A DNA stretch of 64,000 bases, taken from Myrmaecium sp. VS I D KN 1. Its lineage: Eukaryota > Ascomycota > Dothideomycetes > Valsariales > Valsariaceae. The position numbers and the translations under genes were made by a program. Numbering within the stretch: position 1 is the stretch's first letter; the number at the start of each line of letters is the position of its first letter. A model generated the notes under the pieces. The model saw nothing but the letters and a program-made list of their open reading frames with translations, did not search any database and was not told the origin of the DNA. Shown in pieces: positions 45,229 through 56,449 of this stretch. The stretch is taken from contig JADQAV010000022.1 in assembly GCA_019775845.1 (NCBI GenBank), forward strand, positions 138,830 through 202,829, written 5' to 3'.

Positions 45229-45894
45229 ATGTCAACCCTCACAATGGAATACATCTCCCACCCCTTCCCCGAGCAAACCAACCGCACCCACCGCGACCAA
45301 GCGATCCAAACCGACCCACCAACCTGGCCCGCCTTCTACGGGGCCAGCAACAGCAGCAGCAGCACCTCCCCACCACCATGGGCCACCTCGCCTCCCCCCA
45401 ACTGGCGACCCCGACGACCAACCCACAAACTCCACTGCCCCGCCTGCGGCGCGGGGAGCGCCAGCTTCCGCAGCGAGCACGAGCTGCGCCGGCACGCGAA
45501 CCGGGTGCACGCGCGCACGCGCACGGTCTGGGTCGCGGTGGACGGCAGCGCGGACGGCACGTTCCTGGCGCGGTGCAAGGCGTGTCGCGAGGGCAAGCGG
45601 TACAACGAGTGCTACAACGCGGCGAGCCATCTGCGGCGGATGCATTTTTTTCCGACGACGAAGAGGGGGGCTGGGGCGTCCGCGGCGCCCGGGCAGCATG
45701 GGAAGGACCTGGGGAGGGGTCCGGCGAAGGGGGAGCCGTTGGAGCCGAGTATGGAGGTTTTGAAGGCGAGGTGGTTGAAGGAGGTTGAGGTTGAGGTTGG
45801 GGTTGAGGATGGTGGGGAAGTGGGGGAGGGGGATGGGGAGACGGAGAGGGAGAGTCCGGTGGAGAAGGAGTCGGCTGGGACGCTTACGGCGTGA
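45229..45894 (+). CDS. C2H2-like zinc-finger protein (fungal DUF7896-type)
   Basis: This single-exon gene gives 221 residues from the ATG at 45229. A longer frame opens upstream at 44932, but the extra part is compositionally unlike protein. Residues about 67-145 match a fungal zinc-finger-like module: LHCPACGAGSASFRSEHELR with RHANRVHARTRTVW after it, then FLARCKACREGKRYNECYNA and ASHLRRMHFFP. Two Cys pairs are each followed by paired His, fitting two zinc sites. The module (DUF7896) is common in ascomycetes next to transcription-factor-like sequences, but its role is not established. The N terminus is Ser/Pro-rich and the C terminus is Glu/Val/Gly-rich and acidic. A nuclear regulator is a reasonable guess only. 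Confidence 0.75.
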   Translation: MSTLTMEYISHPFPEQTNRTHRDQAIQTDPPTWPAFYGASNSSSSTSPPPWATSPPPNWRPRRPTHKLHCPACGAGSASFRSEHELRRHANRVHARTRTVWVAVDGSADGTFLARCKACREGKRYNECYNAASHLRRMHFFPTTKRGAGASAAPGQHGKDLGRGPAKGEPLEPSMEVLKARWLKEVEVEVGVEDGGEVGEGDGETERESPVEKESAGTLTA

Positions 45895-48676
45895 TGGATG
45901 GGGTTCGGCTATACGTGGAGTTTTCTCTCTAGGCATGGACGATGGCCTTAATTCGGTTGCTCCTGGGCCTTTGGAAACGATGTTTGATGGAGTTAATGAG
46001 TGACGGCTTTCCTAATGTTGATAGATCTCCTGCGGAGGTTTGAGTTCTGGCAACTGAAGGAATAATAATTTCTGGTTGGGCTGGGTCCCCCCCTCACTAC
46101 CGTTGCTTTCTTACCCGTCTGTGACTTCAATTTTCCGCTTCTCTCCGTTGTCCTTTCTCTGCCTCCAGGATCCATCGCATCTCAAGACTGTCCACATGCG
46201 CTCACTGATCACTGAACTGGGTGGGTGACCTTCTATCTCTCTTTGCAATTCCTTCTCGTGGCTCTTGTTCAGTCGGAAGTGCCAGGCTAAGATGGCTCCA
46301 AGGAAGGCATACGGTGGTAGCTTGGTTTCTGTTTCGATAGCGGGTCCCATGCCTAGCTTTATGCGCTTCTAACAGCCGTCTATGATCAGTTGTTCTTCTG
46401 TGAGTCTTAGTATGTCCCTTCAGCCTTGTGGGATTGGTACGCTGCCTTTTTTCTATTCTCGAGTCAGGTGGCGGTTTCTGAGTCTCTAATTCCATTCTCA
46501 TTACGTATTTTCCGGACCAAAAAAGCGTGAAAAGATCATCTGGGTCAAATAAAAAGTAGTCGTAGACGTACATGCGAGCTTGAGAAGAGGTTGGCTCCTC
46601 CCAGCGTTCTTGCGCCGCGGTGGCTTTCGCTAAGTTACTCCGAGGCGCATCGCAGCTGACATGACGTTTCCGCAGCGGCAGGTCACGCCTTCCAATCCCG
46701 CGAAAAACATATCGAGTCGGACGTCGAGCAGTATGAGGATATGTCCGTATGTATGGCGCAGTGGAGACTGCGGACTCCGAACTGCGGTGAACATGGCATC
46801 CTTGACGGGATAAAGGACTGAAGGAAAAAGCCTGACGGGAACGAGCATCAAGTGATGCTTGCTCTAGGTCTGCATTCGTGCTTTCTTTTGTTCCTTTTGC
46901 TAGCATCCAAGTCGTCTGTTGACATGACAGATCGGTTCCTGATCCTCCCAACGCCCTAAGGTACGCAGGTCTCCTTCACCGGCGAGGCTTGCAGCCTTGC
47001 GTTGCGCAACGGAGAAGCGGGCGTCGAAACACCCGAACGCTTGGGCTGCCCTTTCGCAAACACTGGTGCAGAAACTTCCCCATATTCGGTGATGGTGAGC
47101 TAACGGCATCCGTAATGGCATGATGCAGCTGAAGTTGTACAGGAATGTTACTTGTACCTTATTGCTGGGAATCTGAAGGTCGTCCAGCTTAGGGTCCGAG
47201 CGGGAGCTCGGGGCGCCTCATCCGCCCAACCCTGATGGGACGTCAACGGAAACAACGGTTTCTCACATCTTCAGCCACCTCCGGCCTGTTCCAACTGTTC
47301 CAACTACTATTCTCTGCCACAATTTACCACCTTCTGTCACCTCTGCCACTTCTGTTGTCTCTGTCGCAACTGCCAACCTTTGACTGCTACCCTCTATCAC
47401 CCTCTGGTCTCTCCGTCTCGTGCGCACAATGTCGGCTCTCCACCTCTCTCCAGGCCAGCTTCAACCATCAAGAATCGAGAGTCGAGCATCACTATCATGG
47501 CGTAGACCTGAGACGAGAGATGACACCGGATGACCGCTGCTGCGAGGTCCATGTGCACAGCACGATGCTGCAACCTTGCCACCTGACGAGCCGGGATTGC
47601 GCGACAGCGCCAAACCCGAATGCCCTCGCACACCCGCCCTCTCCCCGCCTCTCTCCCCAATCCCGGACCAAAATCACCAGGTGCATTGCAGCACGCTTGA
47701 TCCATTTCCGCACCGTGTTATTCGTCGAGACTCAGCGGCAATCAGACTGCCATCACGGCTCTTCTGTCAAGGAGCCGGTCTGATGTGAATTTTCCCCACC
47801 TATCCCGGTCCGGCACGAACATGGATCTGCCGACGGATCGAGCTAATGCCAGGCACGATGTTACCCACCAGACTGCCGATGTCCTACATTCTCCCGTCAC
47901 ATGAAATCTCAGGATCCCGTTCTTCTTCCTTCGTTGCTTCATTCTCTGCCTAATTGATATACCTCTTCTTGTCATCAGGAATGCAGACCGATGACCCTTT
48001 TGATCATCGGTGTCTTAGCAACGCCAAAACAAACGGCGACGCTCTTTCTCTGTTGTTATCCAGCCGTCTATATGAATCTCTATCACCACGATGAAAAAAG
48101 ATGCCGAATCCCCAAGATCCACTGCGGATGCCGTTTCGAACAGACGATTGCTGCTCCTCTGCCACGTTCCATTGTCACCTCGCCATTGGCGGACCGTCCG
48201 ATCCTGGGGTACATCGGTAATCTTACTACCGAGCCTCTGCGCCTTTGAAGCCCTGCATCCCCGTTCCTGGACCAAACTCGATCTGGAAGCCGGCAAGCCA
48301 TCTCCGAAGGCTGTCGCCATCACCCACACCGGCCTACCCGGTTCGTTTGGGCTGCTTGTAACGTAGCACGGAGATTGTGGAGGACGAGACAGGGCTTCAC
48401 TCTTTCCTCTGCATCGGTCTTTTGGAAAGAGGGGTAGAACGCCTGCCGCGATATAAATCTGTGGGTTGCACAGCTTCCGTCCGACTTTGGACTCTGTGGC
48501 CCACCTTCATTTGTATGCGTCCTGCATCTGCTCTCACTGTCCTTCCGGTCATTCTTTTCAACCGCCTTTAGGCTCAGTCGCTCATTTGCTCAGTTAGAGA
48601 TCATTCCTTTCGACTTTTCTCCCACCTTCTTTCGTTACGTTCCTTTCTCGCTCCAGGAGAGCGTCTCAGTATCAGT
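45895..48676. other. Intergenic region upstream of the GH81 gene
   Basis: This stretch of 2.8 kb has no supported gene. A 249-codon minus-strand frame at 46202-46951 and a 182-codon plus frame at 47235-47783 lack domains. The latter starts in a CTG/TCT-rich imperfect repeat (about 47280-47410). The last 150 bases before 48677 are pyrimidine-rich, as expected for a strong fungal promoter and 5' UTR. Confidence 0.5.
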
Positions 48677-51356
48677 ATGGCGAAACGCGGAATCGTTCTG
48701 GGACTTCTGCTCGCTGGCTTCGTCCACGGCCATCCCGCCCAAGTGCGTCAATTCGTCAGAGATATTAGCCTCAGCAGCATTGCCGTCACTACTTCATATG
48801 CGCCAACTGTCACGTCCTTGCAGACGGCCTCAATTACCGCTGAACCGCAAACCACCGGTGTAAGTTGAAAACGAACTGCGAATCAGTGGAAGAGAGTGAT
48901 CTTTGGACTGACTGCGGCTGTAGACTGTTAACACTGAAATAACATCTACCGGGTCTCAACCCTTCCCTACGGCGCCCCCGGTAGCATCGACCACGCTCGC
49001 TCCGGCTGCCACGAAACTCATGGTCCAGGATCTGAGCGCTACCGCTGCAGTTGCCGCAAATATCTTCCAAGCCATTGCAACTGATGCGCCTCCGTCACAG
49101 TTCAGCGTCCGAGATGACCACCCTGTCCCTAAGACTGGGATCAAGGATGGAGACGTTCCACTGGAAACGAACAAGTTCTACGCCAACTTGTTCCTCGGTA
49201 CTCAGCTCAACGGTGCATGGACCCACCCCTACTCCGTGAGCTGGTCGGCTGGTACGGGGAACGCCGGATCCTGGGGCCTCGCTGTTTCTCATATTGAGCG
49301 TAGCCAGCTGGCTTATGCCTCTGGTGATCCGCCAGTTCAATACTTCATCGGGCCCATCGGAATCCAATCCATGATTCTTTCGGCTGCCGAGCTTGGGAGT
49401 AGCACCAACGTGACCTCTGACACTCTCAAAGCTTTCTCCGCCAATATCAACTTTGCCCCTAGCGATGGTGCAGACTCCGTGATCTCCTTCCCCCTTGTCC
49501 AGGGGATGGCCTTCGTCACTGGTGTCTACAGCAGCGCCACTCCTCGCGTGGAGAGCAGCGTGTTCTTCCGCAACATTACATCTGCGGGCCTTCTCTCCAA
49601 CGGAAAGACCTACAAGTGGCAGGTTGCTCTCGAGGACTCCACAAGCTGGCTCCTCTACGTGACTCCGACTGGCAGTGTTGGCGCTCCGCCGTTCACACTC
49701 ATCAACAGCACCCGCATAGAAGGGCCGACCGGCTTTTCCGGCGTCATCCAGGTGACCAAGAACAACGGCGGCTCGGATGGCGAGGCTGTTTTCGACTCCT
49801 CGGCTGGGACCTATCCCACTGGTGCCTCCATCTCGGCTACCGTCGATGGTGACTCTGGCAGCTACACATTGACTTATGAGAAGGGTGGTAATACCGACCA
49901 GACCCTGCTCATGTACGCTCTGCCGCATCATGTCGAGTCTTTCGACAGTACCACTGCGGCCGCTGCCACTGATCTCCAGTTGATGACCGTGACCAAAGGC
50001 GCAGCCACTTTGGTGCAGGCAGACGCGCTGACCATGGTCGAGAGCAACTTGCCGAGCGAGATCGGCTTTGCACCATGGTCACCGAGCGTGGCAAGTCGCC
50101 GCCTGGCTAAGCGCGCGATGTCGCAAACGGCCATCACGGCGATCAACGATGCAGCAACCGTTGAGTTAGCCGAGGATATGGTTTCGCAGACAGACCTGAA
50201 CAGCATGTACTACAGCGGCAAGGCCCTCGCAAAGTTCGCCAGCATAATCTATGCGGTCAACGACCTCGCTGGAAACTCCGAGCTCGCGGCCGCGGGGCTG
50301 GAAAAGCTCGAGTCGGCGTTCGCCACCTTTGTGAATAACCAGCAGATTCTCCCGCTCGTGTACGATAATGTTTGGAAGGGCGTGGTCTCCAGCGGCACGT
50401 ACGACAGTGGAGATACCGGCCTCGACTTCGGAAACACTCTGTACAACGATCATCACTTCCACTATGGCTACTTCGTCTACACCGCAGCGGTTATTGGATA
50501 TCTGGACTCGACGTGGTTGGCTAATAGCACCAACACCGCGTGGGTGAACGCGTTGATCCGAGACTACGCCAACTCGGTTGAAGATGACCCGTACTTCCCC
50601 TTCTCTCGGTCTTACGATTGGTTCCACGGCCACTCCTGGGCTAAGGGGTTGTTCGAGTCTGGTGATAGCAAGGATCAAGAGTCGACTTCTGAGGATGCTT
50701 TCTCTTCGTACGCCTTGAAGATGTGGGGCAAGGTCAGTTGTCGCTCTGTAATGATATCCCACCCCAATGTGAGCATACTAACTCTTTCTGAACCTCCAGG
50801 TCATCGGCGACGCCAACCTCGAAGCCCGCGGCAACCTCATGCTCGCCGTCAGCGCGCGCAGCTACCACAACTACTTCCTCCTCGAGTCCAACAACACGGT
50901 CCAACCGCCCGAGTTCATCGACAACAAAGTCACCGGCATCGTGAGTCGCACCCCCAACCAACACCGCTGAACCCATAAACCCAACCAAACTAACCTCTCC
51001 CCGCCACCGGGTCCTAGCTCTTCGAAAACAAAGTCGACCACACGACCTACTTCGGCTCCAACGTCGAATACATCGAGGGCATCCACATGCTGCCCCTCAA
51101 CCCGTCGTCCGCCTACACGCGCACCCAAAACTTCGTCACGGAGGAGTGGAACCGCTACTTCGCCGCCACGGGCACCACCCCGGCTGCCAACGTCACCGGC
51201 GGCTGGAAGGGCATCCTCTATGCCAACCTCGCGATCATCGACCCGGTTACCTCGTTTGACTTCTTCAACGCGGCTGACTTTGATTATTCCACCTTGGACG
51301 GCGGCGCGAGCCGAACGTGGTATTTGGCGTATGCGGCGGGGTTGGGCGGCGCGTAG
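48677..51356 (+). CDS. ENG1: Secreted GH81 endo-1,3-beta-glucanase
   Basis: This enzyme hydrolyses beta-1,3-glucan in the cell wall and acts in cell separation, spore release or autolysis, like yeast Eng1/Acf2. Four exons, 48677-48859, 48924-50732, 50800-50940 and 51018-51356, all join in phase 0 and give 823 residues. The signal peptide is MAKRGIVLGLLLAGFVHGHP. A short Ser/Thr/Pro linker leads into the GH81 domain, which begins near DHPVPKTGIKDGDVPLETNK followed by FYANLFLG. The catalytic region is intact: Asp570 in YNDHHFHYGYF, and Glu647 and Glu651 in QESTSEDAFSSYALK, with SRSYDWFHGHSWAKGL between them. The end, RTWYLAYAAGLGG, is the usual family C terminus, so there is no added carbohydrate-binding module. 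The intergenic region upstream is long, suggesting complex regulation. Confidence 0.94.
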
Positions 51357-52033
51357 GTTTTCGGTGGGAATGCGCTGGCCTTTTTCTTTCCTAGTCTTGC
51401 TTCGTTTATCATTTCTTTTCACGTTCACATATACCTAGACCCCTCCTTTCCCTCCCATGCGCACAGCCCGCGGGAGGTTCTTGCATCCACGATCGTTTGG
51501 CCCTTTGAATAAGATGAAGGGCTGGATGTATATATGTTTCCTTCTCCTTGTGTATTTGATACTTAGGATTGGGGCCTTCGTTTGGAACCGGAAAGATGGT
51601 ATATCAGGTCATGCTATATAGATATGGATATGGTATGATATATATACGCTGATACGTACGCCTTGGAGCCGTGCCGTTAGCACGTGCAGAGGTAGCTTGT
51701 TGGAACCTGAAGATGCGAACAATGAACCTTGGTCAATCAAAATCATACTCAAGAAGTGCTGTGACCAGATGTCATAGAGGCAGGCACAAGATGCCTCAGG
51801 CCTGGGGTCTGAAAGTATTGGTCCCTTAGGCAGGACAAATCACGATGAGGTCACAGGGTCCGCTGTGTTCTCGGTTCCATGCCATCACCATGCGAGCATC
51901 AGCAAGAATCCGCAGGATATGAATACGAACCTGAACCCTCCAACAACACCCTCTCCTCTCCACCAGACCATCTCACCCACTCCACAATCAACATACCACC
52001 AACCATCCTCCAACAACCAAAACCACCGCCCCA
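51357..52033. other. Intergenic region
   Basis: This stretch of 0.7 kb contains the GH81 3' flank and a short promoter for the next gene. An AT-rich segment with TATA repeats (about 51590-51660) is the only visible feature. Confidence 0.55.
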
Positions 52034-52369
52034 ATGCCCCTCACCCACCCACCCCGCACGCTGCTGCTCCAGCACACCGGCCGCCTGGGCCCCGGGAGCC
52101 GAACCTTCCTCACCTCCCCACTGCGCCAGTCTCGCATGGGCGACCAGCCCGAGCGCAACCAGCCGGACTCCGTGTCGCGCAAGGCGCGCAACGGCACCCC
52201 GGACACCGACGCGCAGTCGTCCGCCTCGAAGGAGGAAGGGAAGAAGGGCGATGATCATCCGGCGAAGCAGCCGGATTATCAGGCGAAGCCGACGCGGCAT
52301 ACGGGGTTTGGGGGGAAGGAGGAGGTGAAGGGGGGGAAGGAGGGGTTGGGGGAGAGGACGGGGGGGTGA
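52034..52369 (+). CDS. Small conserved fungal protein, possibly mitochondrial
   Basis: This single-exon gene of 111 residues resembles a small conserved ascomycete protein of unknown function. The N terminus (MPLTHPPRTLLLQHTGRLG, then RTFLTSPLRQSR) is basic and free of acidic residues, so it could be a mitochondrial targeting sequence. The middle GDQPERNQPDSVSRKARNG and DTDAQSSASKEEGKKGDDHP block is the conserved part. The end is Lys/Gly-rich. Similar hydrophilic proteins have been compared with stress or LEA-like proteins, but I assign no function. The overlapping plus frame at 51879-52328 reads as a shadow with Pro/Arg bias. Confidence 0.65.
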   Translation: MPLTHPPRTLLLQHTGRLGPGSRTFLTSPLRQSRMGDQPERNQPDSVSRKARNGTPDTDAQSSASKEEGKKGDDHPAKQPDYQAKPTRHTGFGGKEEVKGGKEGLGERTGG

Positions 52370-53052
52370 GGAGATAGGGGGGAATAGTGATTGTAGAGTG
52401 GAGGGAGAGAGATGGTGTTGTGGTGACTGGAGGAAAGCAGAGCTTTGTGACTGAAGGAGAGGGAGGGGGAAATACTTGTCTCGCTGGCCGCTTCTGTGAT
52501 GTGTAGCTGATGGCATCGGCAATCGTTCATGTATCCGTCCTTGTGGGACACAGTGCTATACTCCTGGCTCCTTGGCTTGAAGAATGACAGTATCCCGCAT
52601 CCTCAACAAGACAGATCATCTTGAATTCACGGTCGTGGGCATTCTTCGAGGGATGATGATCCTCTTTCTTTCCCCGGAGATGGTTGCTGGAAGATTTGAG
52701 AGCGGCGGTTGATCGACTTGGAGGCGACCTCGCTGTCTTACGGGCTCATGTTGATACTTATGAGCCCAGAAGCCTTGTTCAGACCCCCAGAACTTCGGAA
52801 GATGTACTGGCGTATATCGCCTAGATGTCTTGAAGTTGATGAAGTTGCGATAGGATTGATTATAAGGATGATCCTCCGATCAGCGCCGGTCGGATTTTAA
52901 GCATCGAATCCGCGGCGATAAACCCCCGGCGCTAAATTCTCCTCAGGCATCATCATAACAGGAGCCGCAAGCATGGAAGATTGTCTGAACGTCTTGTCAG
53001 CTTCACCTCCGCTCCCTCCCGCTTTGCTGCAGGCCAGTACTCCGCCAACAAT
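52370..53052. other. Intergenic region
   Basis: This stretch of 0.7 kb lies before NAA20. No gene is seen. An in-frame ATG at 52981 would extend Naa20 by 24 residues that do not resemble the family, so the stretch is treated as 5' UTR. Confidence 0.55.
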
Positions 53053-53774
53053 ATGTCCGCAATTCGGCCCATGACGCCGATGGACTTGCTGAAGATCAGC
53101 TCGACCAATTTAGACCACCTGACGGAGACCTACAACATCAGCTTCTACATCGAATATCTCACCAAATGGCCCCACCTCTGCCGGGTGATCGAGGGCGTTG
53201 ACGGTCAAATAGAAGGCTACAGTACATGACACCTGGATCCCTATGCGCGAGAGCCCTTGCTAACTGCGCTCTCGCCGCCAGTTCTCGGCAAGCTTGAGGC
53301 GTCTCCTTTCCCAGCGCCCGTAGAACCGTACGACCCGGACACCAACCCCGATCCCAACTACCTGCCCTGGCACGGCCATGTTACCGCCCTGACTGTCGCA
53401 CCGCACGCACGGAGGCTGGGCCACGCGACACGGTTGACAGAGGCGCTGGAGCAAGCTTGCGACGCGCACAATGCGTGGTTCGTGGATCTGTTTGTGCGGG
53501 CGGAGAACAAGACGGCGCAGGAGCTGTATAGGAAGATGGGGTAGGTGATACGGCGGATGACAATCGCTGGGGGGGGGTTGTGTTCGGCTGGGTGATTCTG
53601 GTGGCCGTTTGCTGACGTTGCGACAGCTACTCTGTATATCGTCGCGTGGTCGGGTACTACAACGATGATGCGGACGCCTTTGACATGCGCAAACCGATGA
53701 CAAGGGACAAAGACCGCAAACACATCCGGGAGGACGGAGAGAACGTTAATGTGGATCCGAGTGAGGTGTGGTGA
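53053..53774 (+). CDS. NAT3: NatB N-terminal acetyltransferase catalytic subunit Naa20/Nat3
   Basis: Naa20 is the GNAT catalytic subunit of NatB, which acetylates nascent proteins beginning Met-Asp/Glu/Asn/Gln at the ribosome. Three exons, 53053-53221, 53282-53540 and 53627-53774, join in phase across introns of 60 and 86 bp and give 191 residues. The N terminus SAIRPMTPMDLLKISSTNLD, followed by LTETYNISFYIEYLTKWPHL, is characteristic. The exon 1/2 join restores EGYILGKLEA. The acetyl-CoA site is TALTVAPHARRLGHATRL (R/Q-x-x-G-x-A). The exon 2/3 join restores ELYRKMGYSVYRRVVGYYND, typical of Naa20, and the tail DMRKPMTRDKDRK is also conserved. Its length is normal for the family; no defect is seen. 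Confidence 0.94.
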
Positions 53775-54490
53775 GGACGAAGAGGGGCTTGGGATTCCAG
53801 ACAGGTCGAGACGTGTTGCACGCCGATAAGACGATGGTCTCTCTCATTCGGAAGACGCATGCTGTGTCCGCAAGTACAGTAGAGGTTGGAAACACGATTA
53901 TAGGTAGGGATCAGGACTGAAGTATCTAAGCCACTGCTACGCGTCGTAAAAAAAGGAAGGCACGGTCGACGTCGAAACACCATGGCCGGTGAGTTGGCTG
54001 CCTTTGTCGACGATAAAGACTGGGTATCTGATGGAGGAAATCAAGACGAAAGCCAGCTTGCGCTCAATCCGCATGTGAAGTATACCTTTTGAACCTTCTG
54101 CGTCAGCTCGTCGGTCTACTTTTTGATGCTTGTTTCATAGTTTCGCCGTTCCTCTTTCATACGAAAAACCTTGTCAGCGCGTGATCTCCAGTAGCCACTC
54201 TCAAACCCGCTATACACGTTTTACTACTAGCATCGATTGATTCCTTTAGCCTCCCTGACTTAGCATAACAGTTCTGGCAGTAGCTACAAGTGTCCGATAT
54301 TCTCCACGTCACAACGACAGCGACAAGTGACGGAACCGCAAGTTGTCATCAGAAACCTCACTCTTCGAGCTTAAAAGGAACGACCAAGACCGACCCTGAA
54401 GCTCTTTCCAACTCATCTCTGATATCAGACTCTTCCCAGCGACGCCAAAAGAGCTCATAGCAGCGATCTCCTCCACCTTTCGACGCGACA
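53775..54490. other. Intergenic region
   Basis: This stretch of 0.7 kb has no recognisable gene or repeat. It holds the NAA20 3' flank and the promoter of the orphan gene at 54491. Confidence 0.5.
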
Positions 54491-55048
54491 ATGACTGCGA
54501 CCAGCGGTCCGCACGACGTTCAAGATAACATGGCGCACGCTGAAGGACGCGAAATGCCCAAGAGCACACCGACCGCAACATCTCAAGGCACCACAACCTC
54601 ATCGGAGGCGATGAGCGCGACCCAACCCACCACAGGCGACACTCACACCCACCAGAACGTCCAGCCAACCATCCAAATCAGCCCCGCGACCGCGCCCGAA
54701 AACATCACCACCCCATCCCCTCACCTCACCACCGACGCAAACACGAAAGCGACCACCCCCTCCAAAACCATCCACGACACCAACACCGCCAGCAGCGCCC
54801 ACGCCGACGAGCCCACCACCACCACCGCCACCGAAACCCGCTGCAACGCCCCCATCCGCATCCCCTACGCCGGCTGGACCGTGTGCTCCTGCCCGGCCTT
54901 CGTCCGCTCTGAGACGTATGGCATCTGCAGCGGCGGCAGTGGCAGCGGCGGCAGTGGCAGGCCTACCGTGTACGATACCCGCTGCGCTCGCGAGGGATGC
55001 GGACATGTGGAGGTGAATCATCGGGGGAAGCCGTGGGGTGGGATTTAG
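54491..55048 (+). CDS. Orphan Thr/Ser-rich protein with Cys-rich C terminus
   Basis: This single-exon frame of 185 residues is not recognised. The first 115 residues are Thr/Ser/Ala/Asn-rich and probably disordered. The last 70 are different: RCNAPIRIPYAGWTVCSC, then RSETYGIC, a GSGSGGSG spacer, and RCAREGCGHVEVNH. Six or seven Cys and two His with C-x-C and C-x4-C spacing suggest a small zinc-binding knot. There is no signal peptide, so it is not an obvious secreted effector. The 3' half of the frame uses C-ending codons like neighbouring genes, which supports coding. The function is unknown. Confidence 0.5.
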   Translation: MTATSGPHDVQDNMAHAEGREMPKSTPTATSQGTTTSSEAMSATQPTTGDTHTHQNVQPTIQISPATAPENITTPSPHLTTDANTKATTPSKTIHDTNTASSAHADEPTTTTATETRCNAPIRIPYAGWTVCSCPAFVRSETYGICSGGSGSGGSGRPTVYDTRCAREGCGHVEVNHRGKPWGGI

Positions 55049-56449
55049 ATGAGTGGGGGAGGATGGGAGGGTATACCGCGGTGGACTTAAGGAAGGGGAG
55101 TTTGAGGGGAAGAGGGAGGGATAGGATGTCTTACATACATCACTCTCCGCGCAGATGGGACGGGAGTGGTGAGTTTGATCGTCGGAAGCATCCTGCGGCG
55201 AGCGGATGGCACTGGGTTGTTTTCTCTTTTTCTTTCTTCAGAGGTTGCCTCTTCTCCTTTGTGTTCGGGTGGAAAAGGAAAAGTCATGTCTACTCCTGCT
55301 CGACTTAATAATGACTTTTAGATACCCGTTTAAGAGACGGATGACATCGTCGTCTCCGGCAGGATAGAGTCCATCTTAGCATGATGGAGAATACGTAACA
55401 ATGATTTCAAGAAAGCGTGTAATTGTCTCCAACGGAACAGGTTTGCAACAGCTGTAGACAGAGGTGAATCAGAGCAGTTGACAGCGTATCCTCTACCCGT
55501 AAAGGTTGGTGACGACTCACCGCTACAGTGCCAACTGCATGAATGAAACACGAGCTCACTACACCAGACTAACAAGAACAACGAAGTCGTATAATAGGAT
55601 ATGATTGATTTATCTGCTGATAGGAGTAGGCACAGATCCAAAAGCCAAAAGCAAGGTTCCAAACCCCTCCAAAAGTCCAATCCTCTAGATGCGAAAAGCG
55701 AGAGCGGTCCAGTCTTAATAAGTCAAGCAAGACAAGAGCCAACTTGCAAGAGCAAGGAAAAGCAAAGGACAGATAAGATCAAAGAGGCAAAAGGAAAAAA
55801 AGGCAATGAGTGGGGCCACCCTGTCTTAGTCGTCTTCTTCCCGTCGTCGTAGTATCCTAGCTGTCGTCCATCTTGTGTAGAGCGTAGACTATTCGAAGGT
55901 CATGTCGGTGATAGACCTTCGCGGTACTGTCGTATATGCAGTTCGTTCGCTGCCGTAGTCGATCGATATGATGATGTTGTTTCTTATCAGTGTAATATGA
56001 AGGAAACAAAAAAATAAAAGAAGAGAGAAAGAAGAAACGATGCGCGCAAGAGAAGAGAGAGGTATCCTATGCGAAAAATGTCCGCACCCAAAATATGTTC
56101 TCGTGAGAGGGTGGGTGGGAAGATGATAAGGAGATCCTAGAGGCATATTAGGAGAAAAGAAAAAGTCCAAGCGAAGAATCAAAAGAACGAAACGATGAAA
56201 ACGTAAAAACGCCGACAAAACCCCACAAAGCGCCGCATGACCCCTCCTCTTGTAAGCTGTAGTAGTAGTGTGTTAGAAGTCAACGCCCGTGATCCCGCCC
56301 AATCCCAATCCCGTCTATGCAAAAGATGTAAAACTAGATTAAAAAAGCAAAGATATATGAAGAAAAGATATCGAACGGAATATGCGAAGCCAGCGGTGCG
56401 GTCCGCATGGACGATGAAAAGATGGAGTGCAATACGAGGCTCGACGCCA
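55049..56449. other. Intergenic region
   Basis: This stretch of 1.4 kb lies between convergent genes. From about 55600 it is A-rich, consistent with the 3' flank of the minus-strand BCAS3-like gene. Short frames present have no domains. Confidence 0.55.

Noticed and set aside
46202-46951. 249-codon minus-strand open frame
   Set aside because: There is no domain, no coding bias and an Arg/Thr/His-rich composition typical of chance frames in GC-rich DNA.
47235-47783. 182-codon plus-strand frame beginning in a CTG/TCT-rich repeat
   Set aside because: The hydrophobic start comes from the simple repeat. The rest lacks domains, and no splice pattern links it to a conserved protein.
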